Origin: Paenirhizobium selenitireducens ATCC BAA-1503
GTDB taxonomy: Bacteria > Pseudomonadota > Alphaproteobacteria > Rhizobiales > Rhizobiaceae
DNA length: 64,000 bases
Reading direction: 5' to 3'
Assembly (NCBI RefSeq): GCF_000518785.1
Contig: NZ_JAEG01000002.1
Location: 124,001 to 188,000 of the forward strand
Below the pieces are notes generated by a model, which saw only the letters and a list, made by a program, of their open reading frames with translations, was not told the origin of the DNA and ran no database searches. The position numbers were made by a program, and so were the translations under genes. Every line of letters starts with the position of its first letter. Positions within the stretch are counted from its first letter, which is position 1. Of this stretch, positions 26,033 through 36,038 are shown piece by piece.

Positions 26033-26455
26033 ATGACAAGGATGATCTTCGTCAACCTGCCGGTGCGCGACCTTGCCGCGTCGCAGGCCTTCTATGAAGG
26101 CCTCGGCGGCACGCTGAACCCAATGTTCTCCGACGCAGAGGCCAAGTGCCTGCTGTTCTCGGAGGCGATCGGCGTGATGCTGCTGACGCATGGGCGCTAC
26201 GGGCAGTTCACCAGCCGGCCGATCGGCGACGCCAAGGCGCAGAGCCAGGCGTTGCTGGCGCTCAGCGTCGAGACGCGCGACGGCGTCGAGGCGGTCCTTG
26301 GCGCGGCCGCTGCCGCCGGCGGCAGGGCAGACCCCAACCCGGCCCAGGATCTCGGCTTCATGTATGGCCGCTCGGTCGAGGATCCGGACGGCAATGTCTG
26401 GGAGATCCTGTGGATGGATCCGGCGGCTGCGGCCGGCGGACCGCCGGACGCCTAG
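26033..26455 (+). CDS. VOC family (glyoxalase/dioxygenase-like) protein
   Basis: 140 residues from the ATG at 26033, behind AAGGGAAC. Vicinal-oxygen-chelate fold: FVNLPVRDLAASQAFYEGLG at the start and a C-terminal SVEDPDGNVWEILWMD with the metal-binding Glu. The subgroup resembles lactoylglutathione-lyase-like proteins that accompany DGPF genes. Enzymatic activity unknown. It lies 26 bp after the DGPF gene and upstream of the sigma factor, so it is likely a member of the same regulon. Confidence 0.9.
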   Translation: MTRMIFVNLPVRDLAASQAFYEGLGGTLNPMFSDAEAKCLLFSEAIGVMLLTHGRYGQFTSRPIGDAKAQSQALLALSVETRDGVEAVLGAAAAAGGRADPNPAQDLGFMYGRSVEDPDGNVWEILWMDPAAAAGGPPDA

Positions 26456-26545
26456 ACGGATCCATGCGGCAGGCAGGATTGCGGCTGTGGTCACGGTCAC
26501 GGCCGGCTGTTGACTGAAGCGGTCGAGCCCGCATACTGCCGCCGC

Positions 26546-27811
26546 ATGGAGACATCCGAAGCGCACAGGACGGCGGAGACCGTCTTTCGCATGGAACGGG
26601 CCCGGCTGATCGCCGGGCTCGCCCGGATCGTGCGCGATGTCGGCCGGGCCGAGGAGCTGGCGCAGGATGCGCTGGTGGTGGCGCTCGACCGCTGGCCGAC
26701 GAGCGGCATTCCCGACAATCCTGCCGCCTGGCTGATGGCGACCGCCAAGCGGCGCGCCATCGATACGCTGCGCCGCGCCCGCATGATGGAACGCAAGCAT
26801 GACGAGATCGGCCGCGATCTGGAGCTCGAACAGGACAGCACGATCGAAGCGATCGAGGCGAGCATGGACGACGATATCGGCGACGAACGCCTGAGCCTGA
26901 TCTTCACCGCCTGCCACCCGGTGCTTTCGACCGATGCGCGGGTGGCGCTGACGCTCAGGCTGATCGGCGGGCTGACGACGGACGAGATCGCCCGCGCCTT
27001 CCTGTCGAGCGAGACGACGATCGCCCAGCGGATCGTCCGGGCGAAGAAGAGCCTCGGCGGAGCGGGCATCGCCTATGAGGTGCCGCGCGGGGCCGAGCGC
27101 GACGCGCGTCTCGCCTCGGTGCTGGAAGTGGTCTACCTGATCTTCAACGAGGGCTATGCGGCGAGCGCCGGCGAGGATGCGATCCGCCCGCAACTCTGCG
27201 CCGAGGCCATGCGCCTTGGCCGCATTCTCGCCGGTCTCGCACCCGATGAACCGGAGGTGCACGGGCTGCTGGCGCTCATGGAAATCCAGTCGTCACGGCT
27301 TGTCGCCCGCAATGACCCGGACGGCGTGCCGCTGACGTTGGAGACGCAGAACCGGTCGCGTTGGGACCAGTTGCTCATTCACCGGGGGTTCGCGGCGCTG
27401 GAGCGGGTCCGTGCGCTCGGCGGAGAGGACGGCGCTTACGCCCTGCAGGCGGCGCTGGCGGCCTGCCACGCCCGCGCCCGACGCTTCGAGGACACGGACT
27501 GGCGGATGATCGCCGGGCTCTACGATCGGCTGCTCACCGTCCTGCCCTCCCCCGTGGTGGCGCTCAACCGGGCCGTCGCCCATGCGATGGCGTTTGGGCC
27601 GGAAACGGGGCTGGCGCTGCTGGATGCGCTGGAGGACGAGCCGGCGCTCAAGGGTTACGCACCGATGGCGGCCGCGCGGGGTGATTTCCTGCTGCGGGCC
27701 GGGCGGCGGGCGGAGGCGCAAGCTTGCTTCGAGCGGGCGGCGGAACTCAGCGGCAATGCCGGCGAAAGGGCGTTCCTGATGCGGCGCGCGGAAGACTGCC
27801 AAACCCCGTGA
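26546..27811 (+). CDS. ECF42-type RNA polymerase sigma factor with C-terminal extension
   Basis: 421 residues from the ATG at 26546; a TTG at 26510 is possible. Sigma region 2 covers about residues 15-80 (ARIVRDVGRAEELAQDALVV, then NPAAWLMATAKRRAIDTLRR), sigma region 4 about 125-180 (ALTLRLIGGLTTDEIARAFL, then TIAQRIVRAKK). The remaining 230 residues form the large helical, TPR-like extension typical of ECF42, containing VYLIFNEGY and PVVALNRAVA. No anti-sigma factor is adjacent; in this group the extension is reported to be needed for activity. The genome context (DGPF and VOC genes upstream, motif at 25488) fits an autoregulated ECF42 module. Confidence 0.93.
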   Translation: METSEAHRTAETVFRMERARLIAGLARIVRDVGRAEELAQDALVVALDRWPTSGIPDNPAAWLMATAKRRAIDTLRRARMMERKHDEIGRDLELEQDSTIEAIEASMDDDIGDERLSLIFTACHPVLSTDARVALTLRLIGGLTTDEIARAFLSSETTIAQRIVRAKKSLGGAGIAYEVPRGAERDARLASVLEVVYLIFNEGYAASAGEDAIRPQLCAEAMRLGRILAGLAPDEPEVHGLLALMEIQSSRLVARNDPDGVPLTLETQNRSRWDQLLIHRGFAALERVRALGGEDGAYALQAALAACHARARRFEDTDWRMIAGLYDRLLTVLPSPVVALNRAVAHAMAFGPETGLALLDALEDEPALKGYAPMAAARGDFLLRAGRRAEAQACFERAAELSGNAGERAFLMRRAEDCQTP

Positions 27812-27832
27812 TTCGACAGCCGTCCGCGATGC

Positions 27833-28711
27833 CTACGTCGGGATGTAGATGCGCTCCCGGATGTGCTTGAGCGAGGCCACGATGGTGAAGGTCATGATCA
27901 CCAGAAGCGTCCACGAACTCCACTTGCCGAGGTGAACCGTCGACCATGCTCCGAGCTGGTTCGGATAGTGCCAGACAGCAAAGAAGGTTGAAATGTTCTC
28001 GGCAAGCCAGATGAAGAAGCCGATGAGGATGAACGACAAGATGAGGGGCATTTTCCGATCCCGATCGAAAGGCCGGTAGATCACGGTGGCGCGCGCATAG
28101 AGCCCGATCGCCAGCGCCGCGATATACCACCGGTAGTCGCCTATGAAATGATGGGTGAAGAAATTGGCGTATATCGCCAGCGCGACCAGTGTCGCCATCC
28201 AGTAAGGCGGATGGTGCCGTATCCTCACATGCAACAATCGCCAAGCCTGGATGATGTAGCTGCCGACGGCCGCATACATGAAGCCGGAGAACAGCGGCAC
28301 ACCCAGCACCTTCGTGTAGGCAAAATCCGGATAGGACCAGGACTGGATCGCACCGGACGTCTTGAAGACCTCAAGCGCGAAGCCAACGATGTGAAACAGG
28401 CAAATCGCCTTTGCTTCGTCCAGTGTCTCAAGCTTCGCCCAGACCATCCAGACCTGGATGGCAATCGCGATGATCAGCAGCAGATCATAGCGCGGAATGC
28501 CGAACAGCCCCTCACGCGGGGTGGCGAAGATCGATACGAAGAAAAGCCCGGCAAAGAGGCAGGCGCGCGCCTCCTTGATCCCGAACAGCAAGAACTCGAC
28601 GACGAAACGCGGAAAACCGGAAAGACCCGGTGCCGGCGGAGGATCGATCAGCATGCGGTCGAGGCTCTCCAGCCCAGAGAGCCGCCGGGTCGGCAAGGTT
28701 GTCATGCTCAT
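27833..28711 (-). CDS. DUF817 integral membrane protein
   Basis: 292 residues from the ATG at 28711; eight or so transmembrane helices. DUF817 features include the segment FLFGIKEARACLFAGLFF, a histidine-bearing helix ICLFHIVGFALEVFKT, SWSYPDFAYTKVLGVPLFSGF and GDYRWYIA. Function unknown. It converges with the sigma factor gene (21 bp apart) and is divergent from the DUF2809 gene across 56 bp, so the two membrane proteins may share a promoter region. Confidence 0.85.
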   Translation of the reverse strand: MSMTTLPTRRLSGLESLDRMLIDPPPAPGLSGFPRFVVEFLLFGIKEARACLFAGLFFVSIFATPREGLFGIPRYDLLLIIAIAIQVWMVWAKLETLDEAKAICLFHIVGFALEVFKTSGAIQSWSYPDFAYTKVLGVPLFSGFMYAAVGSYIIQAWRLLHVRIRHHPPYWMATLVALAIYANFFTHHFIGDYRWYIAALAIGLYARATVIYRPFDRDRKMPLILSFILIGFFIWLAENISTFFAVWHYPNQLGAWSTVHLGKWSSWTLLVIMTFTIVASLKHIRERIYIPT

Positions 28712-28767
28712 TGTCGCTCCACTCGCTCCGCGCTTGCCTGTCCCTATACTCCAGTTAGAAGGAGCGG

Positions 28768-29199
28768 ATGGACAAAATGAAGGCGATATCCCCAGACCGA
28801 CTGAAACGGTTCTTCGCCGCGATTGCGGTGATCGCAACCGGTACGACGCTGCGGCTGACCGGTTATGAAGCCGGCCTGCCCTATGGCTTCGTGAAATACG
28901 GCGGCTCGCTGTTGTGGGGCGTCATGGTCTACCTGCTGGTGACGGCAATCCTGCCCCGTCGCCCGAGACTGCAGCTCGTTCTATCGGTGACGATCGCGGT
29001 CGCGGTCGAACTTCTGAGGCTCTACCACACGCCGTGGCTGGACGATTTCCGCCTCACGCTCGCCGGGGCGCTGCTGCTCGGGCGAATCTTCTCCGTCTGG
29101 AACATCGTCGCCTATCTGACCGGGATCGCCGTCGCCGCAGCGATCGACCACGTTCTGACGACCCGCCAGCAACGCCACAGACGCAAAAAAGCCGGGTGA
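28768..29199 (+). CDS. DUF2809 family membrane protein
   Basis: 143 residues with four predicted transmembrane helices; start behind AGAAGGAGCGG. Family pattern: a conserved YGGSLLWGVMVYLLV segment and VELLRLYHTPWLDDFRLTLAG, followed by LLLGRIFSVWNIVAYLTG. Members are small integral proteins of unknown function. The stop codon lies inside the terminator hairpin at 29185-29216. Confidence 0.85.
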   Translation: MDKMKAISPDRLKRFFAAIAVIATGTTLRLTGYEAGLPYGFVKYGGSLLWGVMVYLLVTAILPRRPRLQLVLSVTIAVAVELLRLYHTPWLDDFRLTLAGALLLGRIFSVWNIVAYLTGIAVAAAIDHVLTTRQQRHRRKKAG

Positions 29200-29216
29200 T
29201 CGCTCACCCGGCTTTT
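29185..29216. terminator. Bidirectional terminator between DUF2809 and rplQ
   Basis: AAAAAA, then GCCGGGTGA-tcgc-TCACCCGGC (29191-29212), then TTTT. It can end the DUF2809 transcript and, on the minus strand with its TTTTTT tract, the alpha ribosomal operon after rplQ. Confidence 0.9.
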
Positions 29217-29244
29217 CAATGGCATTCCCTTGCGGGGAAGAACC

Positions 29245-29667
29245 TTACGCTGCTTCAGCTTCGGCTTCGGCGGCGACGCGGGCCTTGTCGGCTGCGCCCT
29301 TGGCATCGACGTCGCGCTCGACGAATTCGATGACGGCCATGGCGGCATTGTCGCCCTGGCGGAAGCCGGCCTTCATGATGCGCAGGTAGCCGCCGTTGCG
29401 GGTGGCGTAGCGCGAAGCGATGGCGTCGAACAGCTTCTTGACGGCGTCAAGGTCGCGGATCTGCGAGATGGCCTGACGACGAGCGTGCAGGTCGCCGCGC
29501 TTGCCGAGCGTGACGAGCTTTTCGACGATCGGGCGAATTTCCTTCGCCTTCGGCAGGGTGGTGACGATCTGCTCATGGGTGATGAGCGAAGCAGCCATGT
29601 TGGCGAACATCGCCTTACGATGGCTGGCGGTACGGTTCAGCTTGCGACCGGCTTTCTGGTGGCGCAT
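29245..29667 (-). CDS. rplQ: 50S ribosomal protein L17
   Basis: 140 residues. Large-subunit protein near the exit tunnel. Signature opening [20 protein letters not shown] and central ITTEQ-like block ([20 protein letters not shown]). The C-terminal tail (AEAEAEAA) is longer and more acidic than in E. coli, as usual in rhizobia. Last gene of the alpha operon, 120 bp after rpoA, followed by the terminator at 29185-29216. Confidence 0.97.
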   Translation of the reverse strand: MRHQKAGRKLNRTASHRKAMFANMAASLITHEQIVTTLPKAKEIRPIVEKLVTLGKRGDLHARRQAISQIRDLDAVKKLFDAIASRYATRNGGYLRIMKAGFRQGDNAAMAVIEFVERDVDAKGAADKARVAAEAEAEAA

Positions 29668-29787
29668 TGCTATTCTCCTTCTACGCAGGCTCCCGCTCTA
29701 TGCGGCGGCCCTGCCGTTTCCTGACACATACAGGCATCCGCCTGCAGTTTGACTGGAAAGGCAGAGGTGAACCTGCCTTTTTGTTTC

Positions 29788-30798
29788 TTAGTATTGGTCT
29801 TCGTAGCGCTTGGCGAGATCTTCGATGTTCTCGGGCGGCCATGCCGGCACTTCCATGCCGAGGTGCAGGCCCATGGAAGCGAGAACTTCCTTGATTTCGT
29901 TCAGCGACTTGCGGCCAAAGTTCGGAGTGCGGAGCATTTCTGCTTCGGTCTTCTGAATGAGGTCGCCGATGTAGACGATGTTGTCGTTCTTCAGGCAGTT
30001 GGCCGAACGGACCGAAAGCTCGAGCTCGTCGACCTTCTTGAGGAGGGCCGGGTTGAACGCGAGTTCGGTGACGGCTTCCTCTTCGACTTCCTTCTGCGGC
30101 TCGTCGAAATTGACGAAGACGCCGAGCTGGTCCTGGAGAATGCGGGCCGCGAAAGCGACAGCATCTTCACCGGTGATCGAACCGTCGGTCTCGATGGTCA
30201 TGGTCAGCTTGTCGTAGTCGAGAACCTGTCCTTCGCGGGTGTTTTCCACCTTGTAGGACACCTTCTTGACCGGCGAGTAGAGGCTGTCGACCGGGATAAG
30301 ACCGATCGGAGCATCTTCAGCGCGGTTACGATCGGCCGGCACATAGCCCTTGCCGTTGGCGACGGTGAATTCCATGCGGATCTCGGCGCCCTCGTCGAGG
30401 GTGCAGATCACATGGTTCGGGTTGAGGATTTCGATATCGCCAACCGTCTGAATGTCACCGGCGGTCACGACGCCCGGACCCTGCTTGCGCACGACCATGC
30501 GCTTCGGATCATCGCCGTCCATCTTGATGGCGATTTCCTTGATGTTGAGCACGATGTCGGTCACGTCTTCCCGGACGCCCGGGATCGACGAGAACTCATG
30601 CAACACGCCGTCGATCTGGACGGCGGTAACGGCACCACCACGCAGCGACGACAAGAGCACGCGACGCAGCGCGTTGCCGAGCGTCAGGCCGAAACCACGT
30701 TCCAGCGGCTCGGCGACGAGGGTCGCCTTGGTGCGGCCGGACGAGGTGAACTCGACCTTGTTCGGCTTGATCAGTTCCTGCCAATTCTTCTGAATCAT
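29788..30798 (-). CDS. rpoA: RNA polymerase alpha subunit
   Basis: 336 residues, standard length. The N-terminal domain (about 1-235) dimerises and assembles RNA polymerase ([20 protein letters not shown]); the C-terminal domain (about 255-330) contacts promoter UP elements and activators ([20 protein letters not shown]). Between rpsK and rplQ in the alpha operon, with gaps of 94 and 120 bp. Confidence 0.98.
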   Translation of the reverse strand: MIQKNWQELIKPNKVEFTSSGRTKATLVAEPLERGFGLTLGNALRRVLLSSLRGGAVTAVQIDGVLHEFSSIPGVREDVTDIVLNIKEIAIKMDGDDPKRMVVRKQGPGVVTAGDIQTVGDIEILNPNHVICTLDEGAEIRMEFTVANGKGYVPADRNRAEDAPIGLIPVDSLYSPVKKVSYKVENTREGQVLDYDKLTMTIETDGSITGEDAVAFAARILQDQLGVFVNFDEPQKEVEEEAVTELAFNPALLKKVDELELSVRSANCLKNDNIVYIGDLIQKTEAEMLRTPNFGRKSLNEIKEVLASMGLHLGMEVPAWPPENIEDLAKRYEDQY

Positions 30799-30893
30799 TA
30801 TTTTACCTTCCGTTCGTCGCCACCATCCAATCGTGGCTACCGAGCTAACACCGAGAGGAGCGCCTTAGCGCTCATCGGCGGGATGAAAGATGA

Positions 30894-31283
30894 TCAGACG
30901 CGACGCTTCTTGCGCGGGCGGCAACCATTGTGCGGGATCGGGGTCACGTCGCGGATCGAGGTGATCATGAAGCCCGCAGCCTGCAGAGCGCGCAGAGCGG
31001 ATTCACGACCCGAACCCGGACCGCAGACTTCCACTTCGAGCGACTTCATGCCGTGTTCCTGCGCCTTCTTGGCAGCATCTTCAGCGGCGATCTGGGCGGC
31101 GAACGGGGTCGACTTGCGCGAACCCTTGAAGCCCTTGGCACCAGCAGACGACCAGGCAATCGCATTGCCCTGCGCGTCGGTGATGGTGATCATGGTGTTG
31201 TTGAACGTCGAGTTGACGTGGGCAACGCCCGACGAGATATTTTTGCGTTCGCGACGGCGAATGCGGGTGGCTTCCTTGGCCAT
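30894..31283 (-). CDS. rpsK: 30S ribosomal protein S11
   Basis: 129 residues. Platform protein of the small subunit. Family signature near the C-terminus ([20 protein letters not shown]) and [19 protein letters not shown] in the first half. In the alpha operon after rpsM, from which it is separated by an unusual 71-nt hairpin. Confidence 0.98.
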   Translation of the reverse strand: MAKEATRIRRRERKNISSGVAHVNSTFNNTMITITDAQGNAIAWSSAGAKGFKGSRKSTPFAAQIAAEDAAKKAQEHGMKSLEVEVCGPGSGRESALRALQAAGFMITSIRDVTPIPHNGCRPRKKRRV

Positions 31284-31336
31284 GACTTCCCTTTCGTTGA
31301 TCTGAACACCGCCGTAGTTCCAGCGGCTACACCATT

Positions 31337-31407
31337 CGAGGCAATAGCATTCAGGCGGTAGGCGGCAGTTTGAAACTACCGCCTACCGCCTATTGGCTAC
31401 TGCCTCG
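31337..31407. repeat. Long near-perfect inverted repeat between rpsM and rpsK
   Basis: Outer arms CGAGGCAATAGC / GCTACTGCCTCG (one mismatch), inner arms AGGCGGTAGGCGG (31353-31365) / CCGCCTACCGCCT (31379-31391), with a small AGTTT-g-AAACT core. No T-tract follows on the minus strand, so it is not an intrinsic terminator for the operon; it would fold as a very stable hairpin in the mRNA. Confidence 0.85.
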
Positions 31408-31412
31408 AAAAA

Positions 31413-31781
31413 TTACTTCTTCTTACCAGCGATCGCCTTTGCCGGACCCTTGCGGGTGCGGGCATTGGTGTGCGTGCGCTGACCGTGGACCGGAAGGCCA
31501 CGACGGTGACGCAGGCCGCGGTAGCAACCCAGGTCCATGAGACGCTTGATGTTCATCGCGGTATCGCGACGAAGATCGCCCTCGACCTGATAGTCGCGGT
31601 CGATGGCTTCGCGGATCGCCAGAACCTCGGCATCCGTCAGCTGATGTACGCGGCGATCAGCCGGAATACCGACCTTTTCAATGATCTCCTGCGCGAATTT
31701 CGGACCGATCCCGTGAATGTAGCGGAGCGCAATTACTACGCGCTTCGCGGTCGGGATGTTGACGCCAGCGATACGTGCCAC
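31413..31781 (-). CDS. rpsM: 30S ribosomal protein S13
   Basis: 122 residues, beginning with a GTG codon at 31781 ([15 protein letters not shown]). Small-subunit head protein that contacts the P-site tRNA and bridges to L5. The conserved [16 protein letters not shown] block is near the C-terminus. First gene of the alpha operon as in other bacteria; a candidate promoter lies about 70 bp upstream and adk 228 bp upstream. Confidence 0.97.
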   Translation of the reverse strand: MARIAGVNIPTAKRVVIALRYIHGIGPKFAQEIIEKVGIPADRRVHQLTDAEVLAIREAIDRDYQVEGDLRRDTAMNIKRLMDLGCYRGLRHRRGLPVHGQRTHTNARTRKGPAKAIAGKKK

Positions 31782-31850
31782 GCCTATTCTCCTTGCTTCC
31801 AGTTGCCATCCGGCAAGTGGTGTCTCGTTACACGGCCTTTGGGGGCCGCA

Positions 31851-31878
31851 ATTACATATAAGGTTCTCAACAAGTCAA
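31851..31878 (-). promoter_or_regulatory. Candidate promoter of the alpha operon (rpsM-rpsK-rpoA-rplQ)
   Basis: On the minus strand TTGACT (31878-31873), 16 nt, TGTAAT (31856-31851), each 5 of 6 to the sigma-70 consensus, about 70 bp before the rpsM start within the 228-bp adk-rpsM gap. Confidence 0.4.
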
Positions 31879-32009
31879 AACGATCGAACCCGGTCTTCCC
31901 GAAGGAAGAACGCGCCGATCGCATAATTGCCGCGAGTTGGCGCGCTATTTAGCGGAATCAGTTGCCGAAAGCAACCGGTCCCGCGAAGATTCTTAAGATC
32001 CCGCCAAGC

Positions 32010-32660
32010 TCAGAGCCCGGCGAGTATCCCTTCTATGTCCGCCGTGACGGCGTCGATCTCGGCCATGCCGTCCACGGACTTCAGAATGCCCTTGGCGTAG
32101 TAGTAGCCGATCAGCGGCGAGGTCTTCTTGTAGTAGTCCTGTAGCCGCGTGGTCATGGTCTCCGCGTTGTCATCGGGACGACGCTTAAACTCGGTCGAGC
32201 CGCACTTGTCGCAGACGCCCTCGACCTTCGGCTTCTGCAACCGGTCGTGATAACCCGTGCCGCACTTGGCGCAGGTGTAGCGGCCCGAGACGCGATCGAC
32301 GAGGACCGAATCATTCACCTGCAGCTCGATGACCACATCCAACTGCATGGATTTGGCGGCAAGCATCGCCTCGACCGAATCAGCCTGGACGAGCGTTCGC
32401 GGATAGCCGTCGAGAATGAAACCCTTGGCACAGTCCGGCGCATCGATGCGTTCCGAGACGATGGCGTTGACGATGTCGTCGGACACCAGATTGCCGGCAT
32501 CCATGACCGCCTTGGCCCGCTTGCCCACTTCCGTACCGGCGGTAACCGCTGCACGCAGCATGTCACCGGTCGAAAGCTGCGGAATGCCGTACTTCTCGAC
32601 TATACGCTGGGCCTGGGTGCCCTTCCCAGCACCCGGCGGCCCCAAAAGGATAAGTCTCAT
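32010..32660 (-). CDS. adk: Adenylate kinase
   Basis: 216 residues. Balances AMP, ADP and ATP in the cytoplasm. P-loop GPPGAGKGT near the N-terminus, NMP-binding STGDMLRAA and the DGYPRT block. The LID domain carries four cysteines in a zinc-binding arrangement (CAKCG and CDKCG), as in Gram-positive long-form kinases. Its start overlaps the secY stop by 4 bp (ATGA), the common secY-adk pairing at the end of the spc group. Confidence 0.97.
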   Translation of the reverse strand: MRLILLGPPGAGKGTQAQRIVEKYGIPQLSTGDMLRAAVTAGTEVGKRAKAVMDAGNLVSDDIVNAIVSERIDAPDCAKGFILDGYPRTLVQADSVEAMLAAKSMQLDVVIELQVNDSVLVDRVSGRYTCAKCGTGYHDRLQKPKVEGVCDKCGSTEFKRRPDDNAETMTTRLQDYYKKTSPLIGYYYAKGILKSVDGMAEIDAVTADIEGILAGL

Positions 32661-33997
32661 CGTCCCCTCTTTCCTCCACGCAACTTCGACTTCTTGATCA
32701 GGCCCTCATATTGCTGGGCAATCAGGTGACCCTGGATCTGTGCTACAGTATCAAGGGTGACGCTGACAACAATCAAAAGCGAAGTACCACCAAGGGCTAA
32801 TGGAATACCCGTCTGGGCAACCAGGATCTCGGGGAGGATACAGACGAAGACGAGGTAGAGCGCGCCGATCACGGTGATGCGGGTCAGCACGTAGTCGATG
32901 TATTCGGCGGTGCGCTCGCCGGGACGGATGCCCGGGATGAAGCCGCCGTGCTTCTTCAGGTTGTCGGCCGTGTCCTTCGGATTGAAGACGATGGCCGTGT
33001 AGAAGAAGGCGAAGAAGGCAATCAGCGCGCCGTAGAGCGCCATGTAGAGCGGCTGGCCATGGCCCAGCGCCGAGACGATCGTGGTTGCCCAGCCGGGCAG
33101 CGTCGAGGTGCCGGCGAAGCCTGCGGCCGTCGCCGGCAGCAGGAGCAGCGACGAAGCAAAGATGGCCGGAATGACGCCCGAGGTGTTGAGCTTCAACGGC
33201 AGGTGCGAGGTATCGCCCTGGAACATGCGGTTGCCGACCTGGCGCTTCGGATACTGGATCAGCAGCCGGCGCTGGGCGCGTTCGACGAAGACAATCAGGG
33301 CGATGACGGCGATAGCGACGACGATGACCAGCAGGATGAGCACGGTCGAAAGCGCGCCGGTACGGCCGAGTTCGAGCGTGTGGGCAAGCGCCGTCGGCAG
33401 ACCTGCGGCAATGCCCGCGAAGATGATCAGCGAAATGCCATTGCCGATACCACGCGAGGTGATCTGCTCACCGAGCCACATCAGGAACATCGTGCCGCCG
33501 AGCAGCGTCACGACGGTCGAAATACGGAAGAACCAACCCGGATCGACAACCATGCCCTGCCCGCTTTCGAGACCGACGGCGATGCCGTAGGCCTGGAGCG
33601 TGCCGAGCAGCACAGTGCCGTAGCGGGTGTACTGGTTGATGATCTTGCGGCCCTGCTCGCCCTCTTTCTTGAGGTTCTCGAGCGCCGGGACGACCGAGGT
33701 CATCAGCTGCACGATGATCGAGGCGGAGATATAGGGCATGATGCCGAGGGCAAAGATCGCCATGCGCTCGACGGCACCGCCGGAGAACATGTTGAACAGA
33801 CCCAGGATGCCGCCGGACTGGCCCTTGAAGGCCGCCGCATAGGCTTCGGGGTTGAGGCCGGGCAGCGGAATGTGAGTGCCCAAGCGATAGACAAGCAAGG
33901 CGGCCAGCGTGAACCACAGACGCTTCTTCAGATCCTCCGCCTTGGCGAAGGTCGAGAAGTTGAGGTTCGAGGCCAATTGTTCCGCTGCAGAAGCCAT
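32657..33997 (-). CDS. secY: Preprotein translocase channel subunit SecY
   Basis: 446 residues from the ATG at 33997; upstream frame not conserved. Ten transmembrane helices forming the Sec channel with SecE and SecG. Conserved blocks: [20 protein letters not shown] (plug and helix 2) and [14 protein letters not shown]. Separated from rplO by 236 bp with a terminator-like hairpin, so secY-adk may start its own transcript. secE is not in this window. Confidence 0.98.
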   Translation of the reverse strand: MASAAEQLASNLNFSTFAKAEDLKKRLWFTLAALLVYRLGTHIPLPGLNPEAYAAAFKGQSGGILGLFNMFSGGAVERMAIFALGIMPYISASIIVQLMTSVVPALENLKKEGEQGRKIINQYTRYGTVLLGTLQAYGIAVGLESGQGMVVDPGWFFRISTVVTLLGGTMFLMWLGEQITSRGIGNGISLIIFAGIAAGLPTALAHTLELGRTGALSTVLILLVIVVAIAVIALIVFVERAQRRLLIQYPKRQVGNRMFQGDTSHLPLKLNTSGVIPAIFASSLLLLPATAAGFAGTSTLPGWATTIVSALGHGQPLYMALYGALIAFFAFFYTAIVFNPKDTADNLKKHGGFIPGIRPGERTAEYIDYVLTRITVIGALYLVFVCILPEILVAQTGIPLALGGTSLLIVVSVTLDTVAQIQGHLIAQQYEGLIKKSKLRGGKRGR

Positions 33998-34190
33998 AAA
34001 ATTCTCCGCAAAACCAAAACCGGCGGCGTGCATACGCCAGGGCCGGAGGCTATCGTCCAATGTTTTTAAGAAAACCGGGCGTCGGAGGGATTGCTGAGCA
34101 ATCGCATGCCTCACCCTTGTTTTCCAGAATATCCCGGAAGACGAAACGACGTCACTCCGTCCTGGGATCGTGAGGCTCACATATGGGAGC

Positions 34191-34222
34191 AAAATCGCCC
34201 GGTGTGAAGCACCCCGGGCGAT
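34191..34222 (-). terminator. Terminator-like hairpin between rplO and secY
   Basis: Minus strand: ATCGCCCGG / CCGGGCGAT 9-bp stem (34222-34194) followed by TTTTGC. It marks a likely end, or attenuation point, of the spc operon transcript. Confidence 0.6.
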
Positions 34223-34233
34223 CTATTCATGAC

Positions 34234-34713
34234 TTATTCAGCGACTTCGGCCGCAGCGACGAGCAGCTTGATCGTGCTGCCGGCCTTTTCGATCTTCTCG
34301 AGGGCGGCCTTCGACGCGCCGGCAACCTCGAGGGTTACCTTGGCGGTGAGTTCACCGTCGGAGAGAACACGAACGCCGTCCTTGGCGCGACGGATCACGC
34401 CGGCTGCCTTGAGGGCAGCTGCATCGATCGTTGCCTTCGGGTCGAGCTTCTTGGCATCGATCGCGGTCTGAATACGGCCGAGCGAAACGGTGGCGTAGTC
34501 AGTCTTGAAGATGTTGGTGAAGCCGCGCTTCGGCAGGCGACGATAGATCGGCATCTGGCCGCCTTCGAAGCCGTTGATCGCAACGCCCGAACGAGCCTTC
34601 TGACCCTTGACACCGCGACCACCGGTCTTGCCCTTGCCCGAACCGATACCGCGACCTACGCGCATACGGTCCTTGCTGGAACCTTCGTTGTCTTTGATTT
34701 CATTCAGTTTCAT
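34234..34713 (-). CDS. rplO: 50S ribosomal protein L15
   Basis: 159 residues from the ATG at 34713 ([20 protein letters not shown]). Glycine-rich basic N-terminus ([20 protein letters not shown]) that threads into 23S rRNA, and a C-terminal globular domain ending in VAAAEVAE. Follows rpmD by 16 bp; last gene of the spc group proper, followed by a terminator-like hairpin. Confidence 0.97.
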   Translation of the reverse strand: MKLNEIKDNEGSSKDRMRVGRGIGSGKGKTGGRGVKGQKARSGVAINGFEGGQMPIYRRLPKRGFTNIFKTDYATVSLGRIQTAIDAKKLDPKATIDAAALKAAGVIRRAKDGVRVLSDGELTAKVTLEVAGASKAALEKIEKAGSTIKLLVAAAEVAE

Positions 34714-34729
34714 GATGATTTCCCCCGTC

Positions 34730-34939
34730 TCACTTCTCGTCGACGACGCGAACGAGATGCTGGACAGCACGGATCATGCCGCGAACCGAAGGAGTGTCCT
34801 CCAGGGTGCGGACCCGGTGCATCTTGTTGAGGCCCAGACCGATGAGCGTCGAACGCTGCACCGCCGGACGGCGAATGGGGCTGCCGATCTGTTCGACCGT
34901 AACCGTCTTTGCTTCAGTCTTCTTCGTAGCCTTAGCCAT
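34730..34939 (-). CDS. rpmD: 50S ribosomal protein L30
   Basis: 69 residues. Small L30 with the [20 protein letters not shown] and [17 protein letters not shown] blocks. The N-terminus ([13 protein letters not shown]) carries a short lysine-rich extension. Between rpsE and rplO, with 14- and 16-bp gaps. Confidence 0.97.
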   Translation of the reverse strand: MAKATKKTEAKTVTVEQIGSPIRRPAVQRSTLIGLGLNKMHRVRTLEDTPSVRGMIRAVQHLVRVVDEK

Positions 34940-34953
34940 GGATCAGACTCCTC

Positions 34954-35523
34954 TTATTCTTCAGACGCATTGCCGGAAGCGGCACGGCGAGCCTGAAGCG
35001 TGGCAAACTTGATGCCGCGCTGAGCTGCGATGTCCTTCGGATGCACCTGATGCTTCAGGGCGTCGAACGTGGCGCGAACCATGTTGTACGGGTTCGAAGA
35101 GCCGGTCGACTTGGCGACAACGTCGTGCATGCCGAGCGTTTCGAAGACAGCGCGCATCGGGCCGCCTGCGATGATGCCGGTACCGGCCTTGGCCGAGCGC
35201 AGCAAAACCTTGCCGGCGCCGTGGCGACCGTTGACGTCATGGTGGAGCGTACGGCCGTCGCGCAGCGGTACGAAAATCAGTTCGCGCTTGGCAGCTTCCG
35301 TCGCCTTGCGGATGGCTTCCGGCACTTCACGTGCCTTGCCGTGGCCGAAACCGACGCGGCCCTTCTGGTCGCCGACGACGACGAGGGCTGCGAAGCCGAA
35401 ACGACGACCACCCTTCACCACCTTGGCGACGCGGTTGATCGCGACCAGCTTGTCGACGAATTCGCTGTCACGCTCTTCACGGTTCTGACGGTCGTCCCGC
35501 GAACCACGCTTTTCTTGTGCCAT
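34954..35523 (-). CDS. rpsE: 30S ribosomal protein S5
   Basis: 189 residues. Decoding-fidelity protein of the small subunit (ram mutations). Double-stranded RNA-binding domain near the N-terminus ([20 protein letters not shown]) and the [15 protein letters not shown] loop in the C-domain. An N-terminal charged extension ([19 protein letters not shown]) precedes it. 140 bp separate it from rplR, more than the usual gap in this operon. Confidence 0.98.
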   Translation of the reverse strand: MAQEKRGSRDDRQNREERDSEFVDKLVAINRVAKVVKGGRRFGFAALVVVGDQKGRVGFGHGKAREVPEAIRKATEAAKRELIFVPLRDGRTLHHDVNGRHGAGKVLLRSAKAGTGIIAGGPMRAVFETLGMHDVVAKSTGSSNPYNMVRATFDALKHQVHPKDIAAQRGIKFATLQARRAASGNASEE

Positions 35524-35632
35524 TGTCCTTTTCCTTTTTCTTTTCCGGGTGCAATCGGCAGATTACTTATAATTCCGCCCTGCCCTTCGGGCATGGACGC
35601 GAATCCGGGAGTGTCCGGCAATAAGCCGGAAA

Positions 35633-35658
35633 TCCGCCCGAGCGCAAGCCCGGGCGGA
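35633..35658 (-). promoter_or_regulatory. Intercistronic hairpin between rplR and rpsE
   Basis: TCCGCCCG / CGGGCGGA 8-bp stem with a 10-nt loop, followed on the minus strand by only TTT. Too weak a T-tract for a confident terminator; possibly an RNA processing or attenuation site. Confidence 0.35.
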
Positions 35659-35663
35659 AATTC

Positions 35664-36026
35664 TTAGAAGTTCAGACCGCCTTCGCGGGCTGCTTCCGCC
35701 AGGGCCTTGATGCGGCCGTGGTAGATGAAAGCGCCACGGTCGAATACAACGTCCTTGACGCCAGCCTTGACGGCCCGCTCGGCGACCAGCTTGCCAACCG
35801 CTGCGGCTGCAGCTGTGTCGGCGCCGGTCTTGAGCTCGGCCTTCAGGCCGCCATCGAGCGTCGAGGCAGCGGCAAGGGTCTTGCCAGCAACGTCGTCGAT
35901 GATCTGAGCGTAGATGTTCTTCGAAGAGCGATGTACCGACAGACGCGGACGGCCATTTGCCACCGCCTTGATCTGACGCCGTACGCGGTTCGCACGGCGA
36001 ACAAGTGCTTCTTTTCTGCTTGCCAT
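35664..36026 (-). CDS. rplR: 50S ribosomal protein L18
   Basis: 120 residues. Binds 5S rRNA together with L5 and L25. Conserved blocks [20 protein letters not shown] and [20 protein letters not shown]. Basic N-terminus ([13 protein letters not shown]). Downstream of rplF by 12 bp. Confidence 0.97.
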   Translation of the reverse strand: MASRKEALVRRANRVRRQIKAVANGRPRLSVHRSSKNIYAQIIDDVAGKTLAAASTLDGGLKAELKTGADTAAAAAVGKLVAERAVKAGVKDVVFDRGAFIYHGRIKALAEAAREGGLNF

Positions 36027-36038
36027 TTCGCGCGTTCC

